Source: Sarcomyxa edulis
Lineage: Eukaryota; Basidiomycota; Agaricomycetes; Agaricales; Mycenaceae
Direction: 5' to 3'
NCBI GenBank assembly: GCA_009761415.1
Contig: QUOL01000017.1
Coordinates: 496,001 to 560,000 of the forward strand
Length of the DNA: 64,000 nt
Shown: positions 1-12,427 of the stretch, in pieces
Numbering within the stretch: position 1 is the stretch's first letter
Layout of the letters: each line of letters begins with the position of its first letter
Position numbers and translations under genes: made by a program
Notes under the pieces: model-generated
What the model saw: only the letters and a program-made list of their open reading frames with translations
Database searches by the model: none
Told to the model about the DNA's origin: nothing

Positions 1-1621
1 TCTAGATCTTTTTGTAACAGATCCTGGATCGTTGAGAGTGCGAAGGTGATTCCACTGCCTCCCACAACGAATACCGCAGCCGAATAGCTCGAAAAGATCG
101 TATGTCCCGGTCCACCTAAAAATCACTCAGTCAGTATTGACCAGAGACGAAAGGAAAGAGGATAACGAACCGTAGGGACCTTCAACAACAACCTTCACAA
201 GTTTCTCTCGACCTTTCTCCTCCGCATACTCACCAACCTTGGCAATCTCATGCAACTTATTCGTCCAATCGCCCGCCTTCTTACACATGAGCACCATCCC
301 CTCCTCACCACCACTGACACTAGCAATAGTGAACGGATGAACTTCCGACCACCCCAACCACCCCATCCCACCCGAAACAACCATCAACCTCACATGCTGC
401 CCAGCACGCCATCCAGCATTGATTGACGGCACCTCAACACGCGTCATACCAAGCTCAGGCAGTGGACGAAGTGTCGCGACGCAAAGACGCGTTTTGATGA
501 GTCGCATGATGCGGTCGACACCGTATATCGCTAATGCTGTAATGATGTACGGAATCATGGTCGAGCTGTGATACCACAGCGCGGGGAGGAAGAGGGAGAA
601 TGAGACGAGGTGGTTGGCGAAGAAGAAGGCGTAGGCGTTGGTGCGGAAGTAGGTCGTGGAGAAGAAGTAGAGGGAGTCGGCGCATATCAGGGCGACGAGA
701 CCCCAGGCGTGTGCGGGTTGTGCGATTTCGGCTGTGAAGGTGCCTAGGAGTGTCCATTTGTAGACTAGAGGAGCTGTGAGCATCCACAGATTCATGACAT
801 TATTCGAGTTCGCTCACTGTATCCGATGGCATGGACGTTGGCGGCAAGAGTGATGACAATTCCGGCAAACCGATGCAAGAAGTTGAGCTGCGCTGGAACA
901 ATTAGTCAAACCGCTTCCAGAGGTTGGAAGTCATCCGCACCTTGGCATACCCTATACCCATAAAAGCACCCAAGATGTTGTTCTTGGCAGCAAAGATAAA
1001 AACAAAGGGAATTTGGGACATGGCGACGTATCCCGTACGTATTGGGTCCGTGAAAGGGTTGGATTTATAAAGAGAGGGATAGACAAGGATAGCAAAGTAC
1101 ACAGATAGCACGAGGAGCTGTCCGATTGAGAACCCAGGTGAGAGTCGACGACGCAAGAGAACGGCTACAGGGCGAAGGAACGCGAAACACGAGCCGATAT
1201 GAGTAGGGTACGCGCTAGTAGCTCCTTTTTCGCTGCTCCCATAGCGTGAAGGCTGTCCATACGCGTAACGTTGAGACTGAGTGCGAGACTGGGTAAGATG
1301 GGTGTGTGAATTGAGGGTATGTGAGTCGTCTGACGCCGTAGTAGTCTCGGTGCCATCGCTCCATTGTGGACTGGCAATGACATTTCGTCTAGACTTGCGG
1401 CGAACGTATCGTATGTGTCGTAAAACAAAGCCCTGCGTCCATTCAGAGGCTGTACAGAGACGAGCGAGAGCTCTGGGGGAGATAAAGAGGATGAACAGAG
1501 CTAGGAACGCCACGAGAAGTAGGTCGACGTGATATACCAAAGATCCGGGGTCAACTTTGGCAGAAGATGGAGTTGTAGCGTCGGTGTTGCTTGCGAGCGA
1601 AGGAGAGTCGGTAGAGGACAT
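1..1621 (-). CDS. Ferric-reductase-like transmembrane oxidoreductase (3' end outside window)
   Basis: Plasma-membrane type flavocytochrome that would move electrons from NAD(P)H through FAD and heme to ferric or cupric ions. Exons on the minus strand: 941-1621, 818-887, 171-773 and 1-115, the last running off the window; all joints keep phase. The start is the first Met of the 5' exon (MSSTDSPSL). A hydrophobic segment follows at about residues 30-50, then a polar Ser/Thr/Arg loop and further membrane helices. Paired His residues in LHRFAG...NVHAIGY and in ANHLVSF...WYHSS fit bis-His heme ligation. The FAD motif HPFTIAS and the motif GPYGGPGH are present, followed by VVGGSGITF at the start of the nucleotide-binding domain. 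It belongs to the FRE/NOX superfamily; the ferric reductase assignment over NADPH oxidase rests on the N-terminal layout and is an inference. Confidence 0.85.
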
Positions 1622-4585
1622 CGTTGACAGTTACAGACTTAAAGAAAGTGGGCGACAAAGATGAAGCACCTCGAAATACTTTAGACTCGATGTTGACCAG
1701 TAGGGATAACTCCAAAAGTAGTATTTGATGGGGATTCTACCGTCTTGGAAAGAGAAAACTTGAGGAGTATAACAACGAGGGACTCGAGGCGGCTGTATCT
1801 TAAATCGTGGAGAGCATGAGGCAGAAAACAAGCACGAAAAGAAAAGATGTTCGCGGCATTAATATTGATGGTTCCTCGGACACCCCTCCAAACTCAATCT
1901 AGCACTCTTGCTGTATATTTCCTCTGGAAGCTGTCGCAACTTGGAATCGCCAGATTGTCTTGAATAATATCAGGTTGATGGTACAGCAACCATAGGTGTC
2001 ACTGCAGAGCACCTCCTGTGATATCTGTGATATCGCGTTTCTTTGTGCACTGGGCAGGTTTCGGGGTCTCACCATGCGGAGAAGGATAGTCATCTGGAGG
2101 ACGGCTAGAAAATGCCTATCGGTGAACCCTGTTCGGTGTTCTACTGAGACGTTTCTCAGCGAAGTATTGGACATTCTCGACACCGGGAGATCATGGAGAG
2201 CTAATTTTTGGCTCCTTTCTAGACTGTAATTGAAAGCTTGAAGACTAGCAAAAAAGTAGTTAACTTAGGCTACATAGATACAAAGTCCAAGGGTGATTTG
2301 GTCAAGATAAGACGATACATACATTCACTTGTAGACCGCGCATTGTCCTCGTTTCTTCCACGAGGCTCATGGTGACGAACGGCAGCTGATATGGATATCA
2401 CCCGACATTGTTCTCCGGATCAGGAAGCAGGAGGAAGACCGCTTCTTTTAATCTTGTCGGATCATCAGGAACTCGAGGTGAGCATGTAGCTCGATTGTCA
2501 TTGAAGGGCTGTTTATCTGCAGCGGCGTCTTGATTGCACGATAGGATTTTCGACATTGGGGATTGAAATGCACTGACAACTGGAATCTTGCTATGCGGGT
2601 GTACGTGAAGATCAGACCAAGATCAAGTGTGTTCTTGCGCAACTGACGATGTGCTCACGTGAGCACCTATCATGTTTTGTGATCGGAGACTCGAGCAACG
2701 GTGGTTGTTTATTCGTGCTGTTATCCCAAGGCAATACAAACCGGCAGAAAAAGCCGGACCACGAGAACGAGAACTGTGCCGCGAGTTCGCGAAAATCCTG
2801 ACTTGGAGGACCAATCATTCAGTACTTAACTCGGATCATGGCAAGCCAACCTCGAGGGATCGATAGTAGAAACAATAGCAGCACTTAAAGAGTCACTGCT
2901 ATCGGTGGGGGACTGATTCGGCGAAGCGATGTTCAGCTGCAACTGCAAAGCACGTTAATGTTATGCATATATGCTACCAAAAAGAACTCACAGCATGTCC
3001 GGAACAGTACGAACGATCTAGGTCTTGCTCCCATCTGGTTCTCGTGTCATTAAGAAGTACAAAGACTTGTGTATAACAACATTCGGATGATTCTTGACAA
3101 AGTACAGTATTCGAGACTTCGAGAATTAGTATCGATGCGAAGAAGACCTTGGGTAACTTGCCTTGGTATACATAGTAACATACCGAAGATTTTCACCCCC
3201 AAGAGAGTCAGACGACAGCTGGAAGATAGTCAATGTCGAAGTGAGAGAGGCACTGGGTTCCATGAACGTGTTCGGCTTTCATCGAGGCCCTATGCACAAA
3301 GATCCTAGAATTTTGCTGATGCCCGGTCAAATTTTGTTATATATTCGTCGAATACGAGCACGGAAGAGGGAGTGGACGGCAAATCACTCGAATGGAAAAG
3401 GACGACAGGCCTAAAACCCACATCAGCAAATTCGGGAAAGTCAGCTTTGCCCTTGCGGAGTTTCGGAGTTGCGGCAAGAAATGGCGGCAACTTGTATGGC
3501 CATGTAAGACATTGTGAACTGGGTATAATGGTTTCGACCCCCATCCAAGCTGGTACATTTATCCTTAGAGCCTTGTAGAGCATCGTCCTCCTTGTCAGCA
3601 ACATGTATAGTCATGCAAGCAGGTGGCAAGCATTGAAATTGTTGGCAATTACTGATTTGGAAGTGGTCTGTCAGTGACTTACAAGCCAATCTGCCATGAG
3701 CATGCCCATACACATTTCCCGCATATAAGTAGGTATCATTGGGGTATTCGAAGATGTTCACTCTCACTCCGAGTCTACGCGCGGTTAGCGCGCGGCGTCT
3801 GCATCACACTGAGTCCATTCCGGCGATCCGGCACTTCCGATTCCTCCCGTCGGAGTCTCAATTTACGGATGGGTCAACTCGGAAACTTTCGTCGCCCTTT
3901 CTCCTTGCTTTCTCCCAACTCCCAACGTTCTCTATCACCGTCGGTCCTCATCCATTCCTCGGAGTCTGTTCCCACACTCCCTTCTGTTTCGAGTGTATGT
4001 GCTCGCGAACTCATCATGTACATGCCTCACCAGCTCAGGTGGTCCAGTATATGGCTGGTCCTATCGGCCTTGTAGTCCTTGGAGACTCGGCTTTCCTTGT
4101 GCGATGTGCCATTCCTTACAAGTCCCAGGCAGATGACATGCATATTCAGCCCTTCCCTTTCCCTTCCCTTTCCCTTCCCTTGTTTCGGGCTTTCCTCTCT
4201 CTCCAGAGTAGTTGTAGTTGTAGTTCTTCCAAAATATACATTTTTTAGCCATCTCATTCCCCAAATTGCACGATAAGAGTTCAGAGCAATCAATGAGATT
4301 TTTGCTCATTCTTACAATCACCATATATCCCCTTGCAAGGCCTTATTGCGAATGTGCACCTTGCCAACTTGCTAATTATTGCAATGATTGACAAATGTTC
4401 GTAGTCAAAGATGCCCCTATAAGGCAGGTAATAAAGCTTGCGACGATTGCAGCGATTTCAGCGATCATAAGGTGAATATATGGCCTTGGCGGAATCTCCC
4501 GGATTTGCTGATGGCCAAAGGTAAAATCTTTCCTGGTTCCACCGCCATAATACATATGGTGACACTTTCCAAAAAGATCTTCGTC
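1622..4585. other. Gene-poor stretch
   Basis: About 3 kb in which I see no convincing coding exon on either strand. Open frames here are short and show no recognisable domain or consistent splice phases. The part next to 1622 should hold the promoter of the ferric-reductase-like gene. A pyrimidine repeat lies near the right end. Confidence 0.5.
4147..4181. repeat. Pyrimidine microsatellite
   Basis: About three imperfect copies of CCCTTTCCCTTC. It is a simple sequence repeat with no coding role visible. Confidence 0.8.
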
Positions 4586-4668
4586 GCATTAATGGGGTAG
4601 TGGTAACCTGGGTCGTTGCCATTCGAGCAAGTCTCGACCCGCCGGGGGTTCAATTCCCTCTTAATGCA
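4586..4668 (+). tRNA. tRNA-Gly(GCC) with a 12-nt intron
   Basis: The acceptor arms GCATTAA and TTAATGC pair perfectly, with discriminator A at 4668. The D arm is GGGT-AGTGGTA-ACCT. The anticodon stem GGTCG (4611-4615) pairs with CGACC (4635-4639). The loop reads TTGCCA, then the intron at 4622-4633, then T, so the anticodon at 4618-4620 is GCC and the intron sits at the canonical 37/38 position. The variable loop is CGCC, and the T arm is GGGGG-TTCAATT-CCCTC. Every arm of a tRNA is accounted for. Confidence 0.93.
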
Positions 4669-5029
4669 GTTAATAGCTTCACGTTTTGCTTTTGCCTATG
4701 ACCTATCTTCTCGCCTCATGTTCTTTGGTCGTGAAGTCAAGCGCAGACGTAGGTCAAGAAAGGATCAGGGATTTTCCAAGCTAACAATGCTACTAGTACT
4801 TCAGCAATCTGGCATGTATCAGCATCACGGTAGATGCATCATATGAGAGTCGGATATCATGGTACAATGAGCTCTGCAGTCGAGCCTCCCTGGCAATGCA
4901 CTATACTATACATACATATACTCCTCGGATTCACTTTACCCTACCGATGATCACCAAAAAGACCACAGACGTCACAAATTAAGATGAACTGCGAATGATG
5001 GAATCAGGACACACTCAGCACGCCGCAAA
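4669..5029. other. Intergenic
   Basis: Short spacer between tRNA-Gly and the 3' end of the RRP46 gene. I see nothing in it beyond likely 3' untranslated sequence. Confidence 0.5.
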
Positions 5030-5851
5030 TCAGATTTCCATTTTGTCGTCGTCGTCGTCGTGTGCCACAGGCTTTTGTTCTTTCGTCTCCAATGAAGCAT
5101 CCGAACCATCCGAATCTATGCTCGCCTTCACAGCTGCCCATACCTCAGCCGCAGCAACTTTCGCCATCTCCTTTGCTTTTACTAGTTCCTCCTCGTCAAA
5201 TGCTGTCCCCGATGCACTTTTCCAATTCGACCAGACGCATTCCGGACCACTACCAGCGAACAGGAATGCAAAACAGCCTCCAGCTTCTAGTACGGCCACC
5301 TCGTCGTCACTTGGGTCCACCAATAGAGACAAGCCTACGCGTCCTACGGAGACCGCGCATACGACGCCACGCATTGGAATCGATCCTGAGTTAAGTAAAG
5401 CTAAAGTGCTGGCGTTGATCATAGCGGAGACTAGCACGTCTCTCCAGACATCCCTAGCAGGACTGGGGCTGATAGCTTGGACGACTAGTTGGATAGAAGC
5501 CCTGGGGTGATGTGATAGCAGCACCGAAGGAGTGAGTATCGACCGAATGGTGGATGCGATGGATTTCGAGTCTGTAGCAGCGACGTTTGATAGTGGACGC
5601 ACTGAGACTTCAAAGGTTGCTTGTGAAGGATGTTCAAAAGCTTGTCGGACTTCAATTGGACCAGAGAGGGACGACAATGCCACAGTTTCACCTGTAAAGA
5701 TTCGGGTAAGATGGTCGAATGGTGAGGTTCCAATTTATTGTGAGATACCAAAGGCAAAACGAGCTGAACCATCCACTCTAGCTAGTCCATCGAACGAGAT
5801 AGTTATCTTTCGAGACTCAGTCAGAGCTCGTCCATCGTGTCGAAGCGTCAT
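5030..5851 (-). CDS. RRP46: Exosome core subunit RRP46 (RNase PH fold)
   Basis: One of the RNase PH-like ring subunits of the RNA exosome, which processes and degrades RNA in nucleus and cytoplasm. Two exons, 5749-5851 and 5030-5691, join in phase across a 56-57 nt intron and give 254 residues, about the usual size. The start MTLRHDGR fits the conserved RxDGR opening of the family. The motif VDGSARFAFGET and the following SGPIEVR are typical RNase PH core strands; GSIPMRGVVCAVS corresponds to the conserved part of the second half. The C-terminus is acidic and Lys-rich (a run of Asp near the end). The gene is divergent from the peroxiredoxin gene, with about 420 bp between the two starts. Other RNase PH subunits (RRP41, MTR3) are possible but RRP46 fits length and N-terminus best. 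Confidence 0.85.
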
Positions 5852-6273
5852 CTGCAGTAGCTGCTATAGTGTCCGAGAGGAAAGGAAAATGCGATCAATA
5901 TTTTTTGATCTGCGAAAGTACTTCGTATAAAAGCTTCATCAATTTCAAGCTCTTTTCTCATTTCATTCTTCATGCATCTACGAGACTTCAATCGAACACC
6001 TTTATTTCCGTTGCGAATTTTTACAAGATTTACATGGCCGTTCTCGAGGTGACCCAAGACGGAATTCGAATCCGAGCTCGCGCTCTCATTTCCAGTACAT
6101 ATCATGATGTAGCTGTCTTATATATACTGCTCCTTCCTACGGAAGCTGCCCAGAATAACGCTAAGACAGAAAAGTAACGGTCTTGGAAAGAATCACGGCA
6201 ATTTTCGAATAGAATTGCGCAAAGACAGTTCGGACACCCACGACACCGATTATTCAAATACCTCTCACTGACC
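5852..6273. promoter_or_regulatory. Shared divergent promoter region
   Basis: The 422 bp between the starts of RRP46 (minus) and the peroxiredoxin (plus) should hold both promoters. I see no motif that I can assign with confidence. Confidence 0.4.
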
Positions 6274-7239
6274 ATGCCTCCTCGTAAAGCCGCTCCCTCT
6301 GGTGCAGATGCAGAAGCACCTAGACGTTCTACACGTATTTCTGCGCTTCCAAAGGAAGAGGTGAAGCCAGCAGCGAAAGCCCCAGCTAAACCAAAAACCA
6401 CTACAAAAAGGACTGCAGAGGACGACGGGAAAGATGGCTCGGATGCAAAAGTCGCAGTCAAGAAGGTAAAATATCCCCTCTTATCGCTGTATATCGGATA
6501 GAGACTTACGATGACCTACCACTCTTCTTGCAGGCAAAAGTTAATAAAACAGAGGCAGAGGGCGAAGAAACCGTCGAAAAACTGGCGCCCATCGATATCG
6601 GCGATTCGTTGCCATCTCTTATCCTAAAGAACGAGAAAGACGAAGATGTTGATGTTGCCACCCTGACTTCAGAGAAGGGTTTGGTTCTGTTCTTGGTCCC
6701 CAAGGCTGATACCCGTGAGGCCTCTGATCAACAGTTTTTTCCCGCATTCGAACTCATCGCCTGGCTTCTGATCTTTTTTATCGGAAAAAATACAGCCGGA
6801 TGTACTACTCAAGCATGCGGATTCAGAGATATATACCCCGATTTTACATCGTCGAATTTCGATGTGTATTGCTTGAGCGCGGATACCCCTGCTGCTCAGA
6901 CTAAATGGCAAACCAAGGTGGATCGTTCATAAATCTTCCCTCAACATGAACGCGTCTGACCTCCTCCCCCTTGAACAGAAAGAACTCCCTTATCCATTGT
7001 TATCGGATAAGAAGCGAGTCTTGATTACGGCTCTTGGAGCTGGCGATGGTGGAAAGACCAAGCGCAGCCATTTCATTTTCGAGAAGGGCGGTAAACTGGT
7101 AGACAAGAAAGTTCCCGTGAAACCAGCTGACAGGTGAGTTCACTTTTTCCATTCGTTGCTTTTCCTTCTTCTGGTCGCTCATCCATGATCGTGTAGTCCG
7201 AAACTCGCCCTCGAGTTCATCAAGACATTTTCAGCCTGA
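6274..7239 (+). CDS. PrxQ/BCP-type peroxiredoxin, probably nuclear (Dot5-like)
   Basis: Thiol peroxidase that reduces hydrogen and alkyl peroxides using thioredoxin. Five exons (6274-6465, 6534-6714, 6796-6917, 6979-7133, 7197-7239) all join in phase and give 230 residues. The peroxidatic and resolving cysteines are both in the motif PGCTTQACGFRD, five residues apart, as in atypical 2-Cys PrxQ enzymes; a splice site falls just before the motif. The first ~90 residues are Lys/Ala/Pro/Glu-rich and basic, as in yeast Dot5, which is nuclear. The C-terminal half carries PYPLLSDKK and a closing strand ending LEFIKTFSA. Nuclear location is inferred from the basic N-terminus. Confidence 0.92.
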
Positions 7240-7569
7240 GGATGTATGAATCATTTTATGACAGCCTGCTATGCACATATTCGTGTCATTGCACATTTTT
7301 CCTGTGACGTTGCCGTGCAGCTCTATAGCTAACCCTAGTAACTTTATTGGTATCATGCTATGTTGTTGCCGTCTAGTTTAGGTCTGTATACTAATCATGG
7401 ACACCATTCCGTATCGAAAGACGTCATCAGTGAGAGAATTCGTACGCTCGACGCCGAGGATGTATAGACTGCTAAGCCAGGTATGTAGTGCCTACTCTAT
7501 TGTTTCTTCTATTCGAGTCATTGTTCACTGATGTACGTTTGAATTTAGCTGTATCACCACTGAAGTGCT

Positions 7570-8118
7570 GTGACCTATGTACTCCGGCACTTTTCGATCT
7601 CGTTTGGCCCAGTAAGCCTGTCGTATCCAGCCGCCAGAAGAAGATCAAGAAAGGACCAGCTGTTGACTCGGTACGAGACGCCCTTTACACGTGGGCGCCG
7701 TTCAATCAAACACCAGTATCATCCCCATGCCCTTTGGTCAGCTTCCAGAATCCTTGATGACTCTACGTGTGATCTTCTTGCATCCGTCGGCCCAATCAAG
7801 ATACGCGAGCAGCTTTCTACTCTGCTTGCCAGATGGGCGCGTTTGCTCGAGCTTGGTGACCTGCTTTTTGCATACATGTCGTGTCTCGACATTCCTGCCC
7901 TCCCGGTTTCTAAACGAGTATCATCAAAGAAGCGGGTCGCACCAGAATACGAACGAAACGACAATTTGTCTCCGAAACGCGCACGCATATCGCTTGCCAT
8001 CACACCTGCTGTTCTAAATGCTCGCCCTGCCTTTACTCGCACTCCTCTCAATTATGATCCATTGGATTATGAACCAAATCCACCTATTGTACCTTCCCAA
8101 CGATACCTACACATATAA
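7570..8118 (+). CDS. Hypothetical protein, probable coding segment
   Basis: I do not recognise this. The frame stays open to TAA at 8118 and from about codon 60 on it looks coding: a helical stretch (STCDLLASVGPIKIREQLS), the segment LDIPALPVSK, then a bipartite basic signal (SKKRV...SPKRAR) that suggests a nuclear protein. The 5' end is unsure. An upstream open stretch starts at ATG 7397 and ends at a donor at 7480 in phase 0. It could splice into this frame at the acceptor before 7660; otherwise translation starts at 7570. Helicase or transposon tails in related fungi sometimes end in a similar way, but I cannot show homology. Confidence 0.4.
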   Translation: MTYVLRHFSISFGPVSLSYPAARRRSRKDQLLTRYETPFTRGRRSIKHQYHPHALWSASRILDDSTCDLLASVGPIKIREQLSTLLARWARLLELGDLLFAYMSCLDIPALPVSKRVSSKKRVAPEYERNDNLSPKRARISLAITPAVLNARPAFTRTPLNYDPLDYEPNPPIVPSQRYLHI

Positions 8119-8441
8119 TTTACCGCATGGACCACTCGACGTCGAGCAATCTCAGTCATTTCGGCCCAAAACCATGTCCATGTCATTCGGTTCTACGTAG
8201 TCGAGAATCCAATTTTCATATCCTAACTTAGAGACCACTTTTTCGAGATTTTGAGAATAAATTGGTTGAGTCGCCCTACTTCAGTTGGCGGGTAAAAAAA
8301 GGCCTCACAAAAGTGCGACGGCCCAGTCCAAATTGCCTCATATATTGCCCTTACATAAGCTCTCTCGCGAGTAGACTGGTTTACGAGTCTCCTCCTCGTC
8401 GTCGATCTTCCAACTTCCAATCTCACCCAATTCCCGCTGCA

Positions 8442-11400
8442 ATGAGCCACGAATGGACGACAGGAAACGTCGAGAGTGAAGCAGACGTCGACCGCCACAC
8501 TTCCACACCACGAACAAGGTCAAGTTCAGGTGAATCTTCGTCGGAAATGTTACACACTCCTCCCTCGCCAGCAGCAACACAACACACTCCTTTCTTACAA
8601 GCACAAGATACTCAAGATACTTCCCCAGGACGCCAACAAAACACTCCGACTCGTTCTCCGTCCACCCCAAACTTCGTATCTTCACCTTTGAATCCAGCTG
8701 GCCCACCTTCCAACCTCGTACCCAACCCATTCGCTCGCCCTCCACGACCCATAACATCCAACTCCTACTCCCGCCCAAACTCACGAGGATCCACAAACAC
8801 CCTCAACCTCAACTTCCTCCCCGGTTCCACCTCCGTCTCTCCCTTCTCCGCAATGCCTCCAGGATCCCGCGGTTCAATGGTCCTCTACCGCCTCGCCGAG
8901 CCCTCAGATCACATACCCACCCTCCCAACCAACTCCGGATCCCTCGCACCACCCAACGCACAATTCCTCACAGTCGTAGCAAACCGCGACTCCGTCATGT
9001 CCTCATCCGCCGACAGCATCGTCTCCCTCGCCTCCGACTCCAAATATCCCTCCGCCATAGGTCTTCCAGTCGGCCTTCCTGGCACTCAGAGGGGTCTAGT
9101 CCCCTACGCATACGACCCGGCCCTCGACGAGAACGATCCAGCAGACGAGGAAGATTTTTTGCACGAGCCTGATCAGAAGGATTTTTGGGTCACGGGAGAC
9201 GGCGCGGGGGCGGCGGCTGGTGCGAAGTTGAAGGCAAAGTCGTTGTATAGCCATAGTTTCCCGTGGAGGGGGATTATGAATATCTCGTTTTTGTTGTTGC
9301 TGCTTGGGGCGCTGCTGTGTCTTTTCATTTTGTATCCGGTGTTGACGTTTTTCAGGTGAGTGCGGGCTCTTGTTCATTCGTTGCGGGTTTTTGCCAGGCA
9401 GTGCGACGTTGAAATTTCTATTCGTCGAATTGGGCTTGACGCCGAATTCATTCATTGACCTGACAAAAGACTCAGCGTCCGCAACGAATAACACCTACCT
9501 ATCTACCTACCCAGCTGACTTCCCATCTTACCCACATGCCGTCTTGCCATCTTACCATCTTCCTCATACCCACAGACCCACATACTGACTTCCCACCCCA
9601 TCTCCATCTCGCAGAAACGAAGCCCGCAACCTCGCCATCGACGGGAACATCCACATCAACTCGACAGGCCAATCACCCGTTTTGTACGTCCCCCTCCCAC
9701 TCCTCTCTCATCATCCCACTCTTTACGCCCCACCCCACTAACCCCCCCTCCCCCTTCCCCCCCAGATTCCAAATGCCCGATCTCATCGACTCAGACACGC
9801 CCGACTCTGCAAAAACCCGCACAGGCTTCGACGGCGAAGACTACGAGCTCGTATTCTCCGACGAATTCTCCGTCGACGGACGGTCATTCTACCCAGGCGA
9901 CGATCCCTTCTGGGAAGCGGTGGATTTGTGGTATGGGGCGACGGCGGATTTGGAGTGGTATGATCCCGGGCAGGTGACGACGAGGAATGGGAGTTTGGTT
10001 ATTACGATGGATAGTACGGCGACGGCGGAGGGTGGGTTGACATCAGGTGGGTTGTGTTTGTGGTTTTGTGGTTTTGTGGTTTTTGTGGGTTTGATTGGGA
10101 TTGTGTTCTTGTTCGCGTTGGGGAGGGGGTGTTGTGTTCCTTGGATTGGGATTGGGTTGCTTGCGGGGATTGTGTTTGTGTGTTTTGGGTGTTTTGCGGG
10201 GGTTAGCCCGCGTGCATTATTGCGGGGGATAGGCCGCGAGTAGCCGTGTTTTTCGTTTTCGTTTTGTTCTTGTTCTTGTTCTTATATTGCTTGCTTGCGG
10301 GGATAGGACGCTGATGCTGATGATCTTTCTTTTCTTTTCCTATCTATCTATCTATATCCGTGCCTTGCCTCGCCTCGCCTCGCTATCTCTGCATCTGCAT
10401 CGCTCTCGCTATCTCTGTCTCCTCGCCATCTATACTCGCTCACCATCTCCCACTATCCCCTCGCTCACCATCTCCCCCTCCTCGCTCACCATCTCCCCCT
10501 CCTCGCTCACCATCTCCCCCTCCTCGCTCACCATCTCCTCCTCCTCGCCTCGCCATCTCCCCCTCCCTTCCTCGCCTCGACACTCATCCAACAATGACAA
10601 CAACACCAATGACACAGGCTCAACAGCCCCCTTCACCGCCGAACAAAACCACAACCAGACGTATCGAAGTGGGATGTTGCAGAGTTGGAATAAGTTTTGT
10701 TTTACGAGTGGGTGCGTTGGCGTTTTGTCGTCATTTTTCTGTTTCTGTTTCTGTTTCTCTTGTTTTTTTGTTCGTAACGGGGATCGTTGACAATGTTGTT
10801 TTCGATATCACGCAGGTACATCGAAGTGGCCGTCGTACTTCCGGGTCCTGATGCAAACACTGAAGGTTACGTGAGTCCGCTTTCGTATTTTGATTATCAT
10901 AAACCAGTTCAAAAAGAGATCTCACGCGGCTTCGTAGTGGCCGGGTGTTTGGACCATGGGAAACTTGGGACGGCCTGGGTATGAGGCTACGACGGATGGG
11001 ACGTGGCCTTTCAGGTGTGTCTCTAACTCGTACCTATACCTTGAGGAAATTCCATACTAACCTTGAGGAAATCCTTTACCGTGACCGTGCGTGCGTCACA
11101 GTTACAATTCATGTGATGTGGGTACGTTCCCGAACCAAACTGAGAAGGACGGATCGGGTCCAGCTGCAGCGCTTCACTCCGACTTTTCGAAAAAGAAGTA
11201 TAATTATGAGTTGAGTTGGTTAGATGGTCAGCGGCTTTCGTAAGTTGTCCCTCATCAACCCCAACCCACATCCATGATTTGATTGAGAGATGATTCACTG
11301 AACGTCTTTTTCCTCTTTTCAGATCATGTACATGCTCCGGCGAAGACCATCCAGGTCCAAGCGTCAGCCAAGGCCGTGGTGCCCCCGAAATCGATATATT

Positions 11401-12427
11401 CGAAGCCGAGCTAAACAAGTTGACCGATGTAGGCCAGGTAGTATCACAATCTGCGCAATTCGCGCCCTTCACGCACGATTATCTTTATGGAAACTCGACA
11501 ACGGATGAATGGGAGATTTACGATGCGTCGATGACGTGGGCTAATACCTATCGGGGATCGCCTGTGTGAGTACTGAATTTCCGTCATATCACTAAAATTT
11601 TTGTCTGCTATGTTACTTATGTCGCTGGTACGCAGGCAACAGGCAGTATCCGCTTTGACGACGGTACCCGCGGATGGGTTTCAAGGCCAAGGCGTCAATT
11701 ATATCACCTACGGTCCGTTCTCGTCTTTTTTCATACCCATTTATTTCTCATCTCATCTCGTCGCCCACACGATTTTTTTTTCGTTTTCGAAATAACAGGG
11801 TTTGAATACTGGGCGGACCCATCTAGTCCAGAGGATGGTTTCATCACATGGATGACGGACGATACCGCTCGTTTCCGAATGGGAGCGTCTGCTATGGGCC
11901 CGGATACCGGGACAAATGGGACTGGGGTAGGTCAAAGGTTGATACCAGAAGAACCCATGTCTATAATCCTCAACCTCGGAATATCGCGTGCGTGGCTTTT
12001 CAAATCAAAGTTGAAGTTTGAAGTTATCTTGGATACAACCAACTGAATCCTTGTTTTTTTTAATGGTTCTTTTCAGATAACTGGCAGACGATCGATTTGA
12101 CGACTATGCAATTCCCGGCGGAGATGTTGATTGATTATGTGAGGGTTTATCAGAAGACTGGGCATACTAATGTGGGGTGTGATCCAAAGGCGTATCCTAC
12201 GACGGATTATATCGCTAATCACCCGCTTGCGTATACGGGTATGTTTTTTCCCCTTCTTGTGTTTGTGTGAGACTCTGGTTGCTCATCTCATCTCACCTTT
12301 TAAGCTGTCAATACTTCTACGTGGCCATATGATTGGCCCAAGAACTCTCTCGTATGTGTTTCTACATCTACCTTGCGTTCGTTATAGTCGTTGATGTTTA
12401 TTTGCATGTCAGTACGATGGCTGCTAA
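8442..12427 (+). CDS. KRE6: KRE6/SKN1-like beta-1,6-glucan synthesis protein (GH16)
   Basis: Type II membrane protein of the secretory path needed for cell-wall beta-1,6-glucan. Thirteen exons: 8442-9355, 9615-9683, 9766-10046, 10618-10711, 10816-10870, 10938-11014, 11102-11239, 11323-11565, 11636-11712, 11799-11987, 12077-12238, 12305-12351, 12413-12427. All phases fit and give 786 residues. The start MSHEWTTG is the first Met in the main frame after an upstream untranslated stretch. A long Ser/Pro-rich cytosolic tail (about residues 1-270) leads to one membrane helix (about 282-303). The luminal GH16 domain contains [13 protein letters not shown] and YELVFSDEF, and the catalytic motif EIDIFEAE with both acidic residues. 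The end is SLYDGC. Intron 3 is unusually long (571 nt) and holds a minisatellite. A shorter paralogue and a pseudogene lie 20 kb downstream. Confidence 0.95.
10436..10560. repeat. Minisatellite inside a KRE6 intron
   Basis: About five tandem copies of a 21-22 bp unit close to CTCGCTCACCATCTCCCCCT, pyrimidine-rich on the + strand. It lies wholly inside the 571-nt intron between exons 3 and 4 of the KRE6 gene and explains much of that intron's length. Confidence 0.85.

Noticed and set aside
3739..4248. Open frame of 169 codons on the + strand before tRNA-Gly
   Set aside because: Low-complexity C-terminal part comes from the pyrimidine repeat, no domain, no splice partner.
6040..6090. Possible second tRNA because of a GAATTCGAATCC box
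   Set aside because: Only a T-loop-like box; no acceptor or anticodon arm pairs around it.
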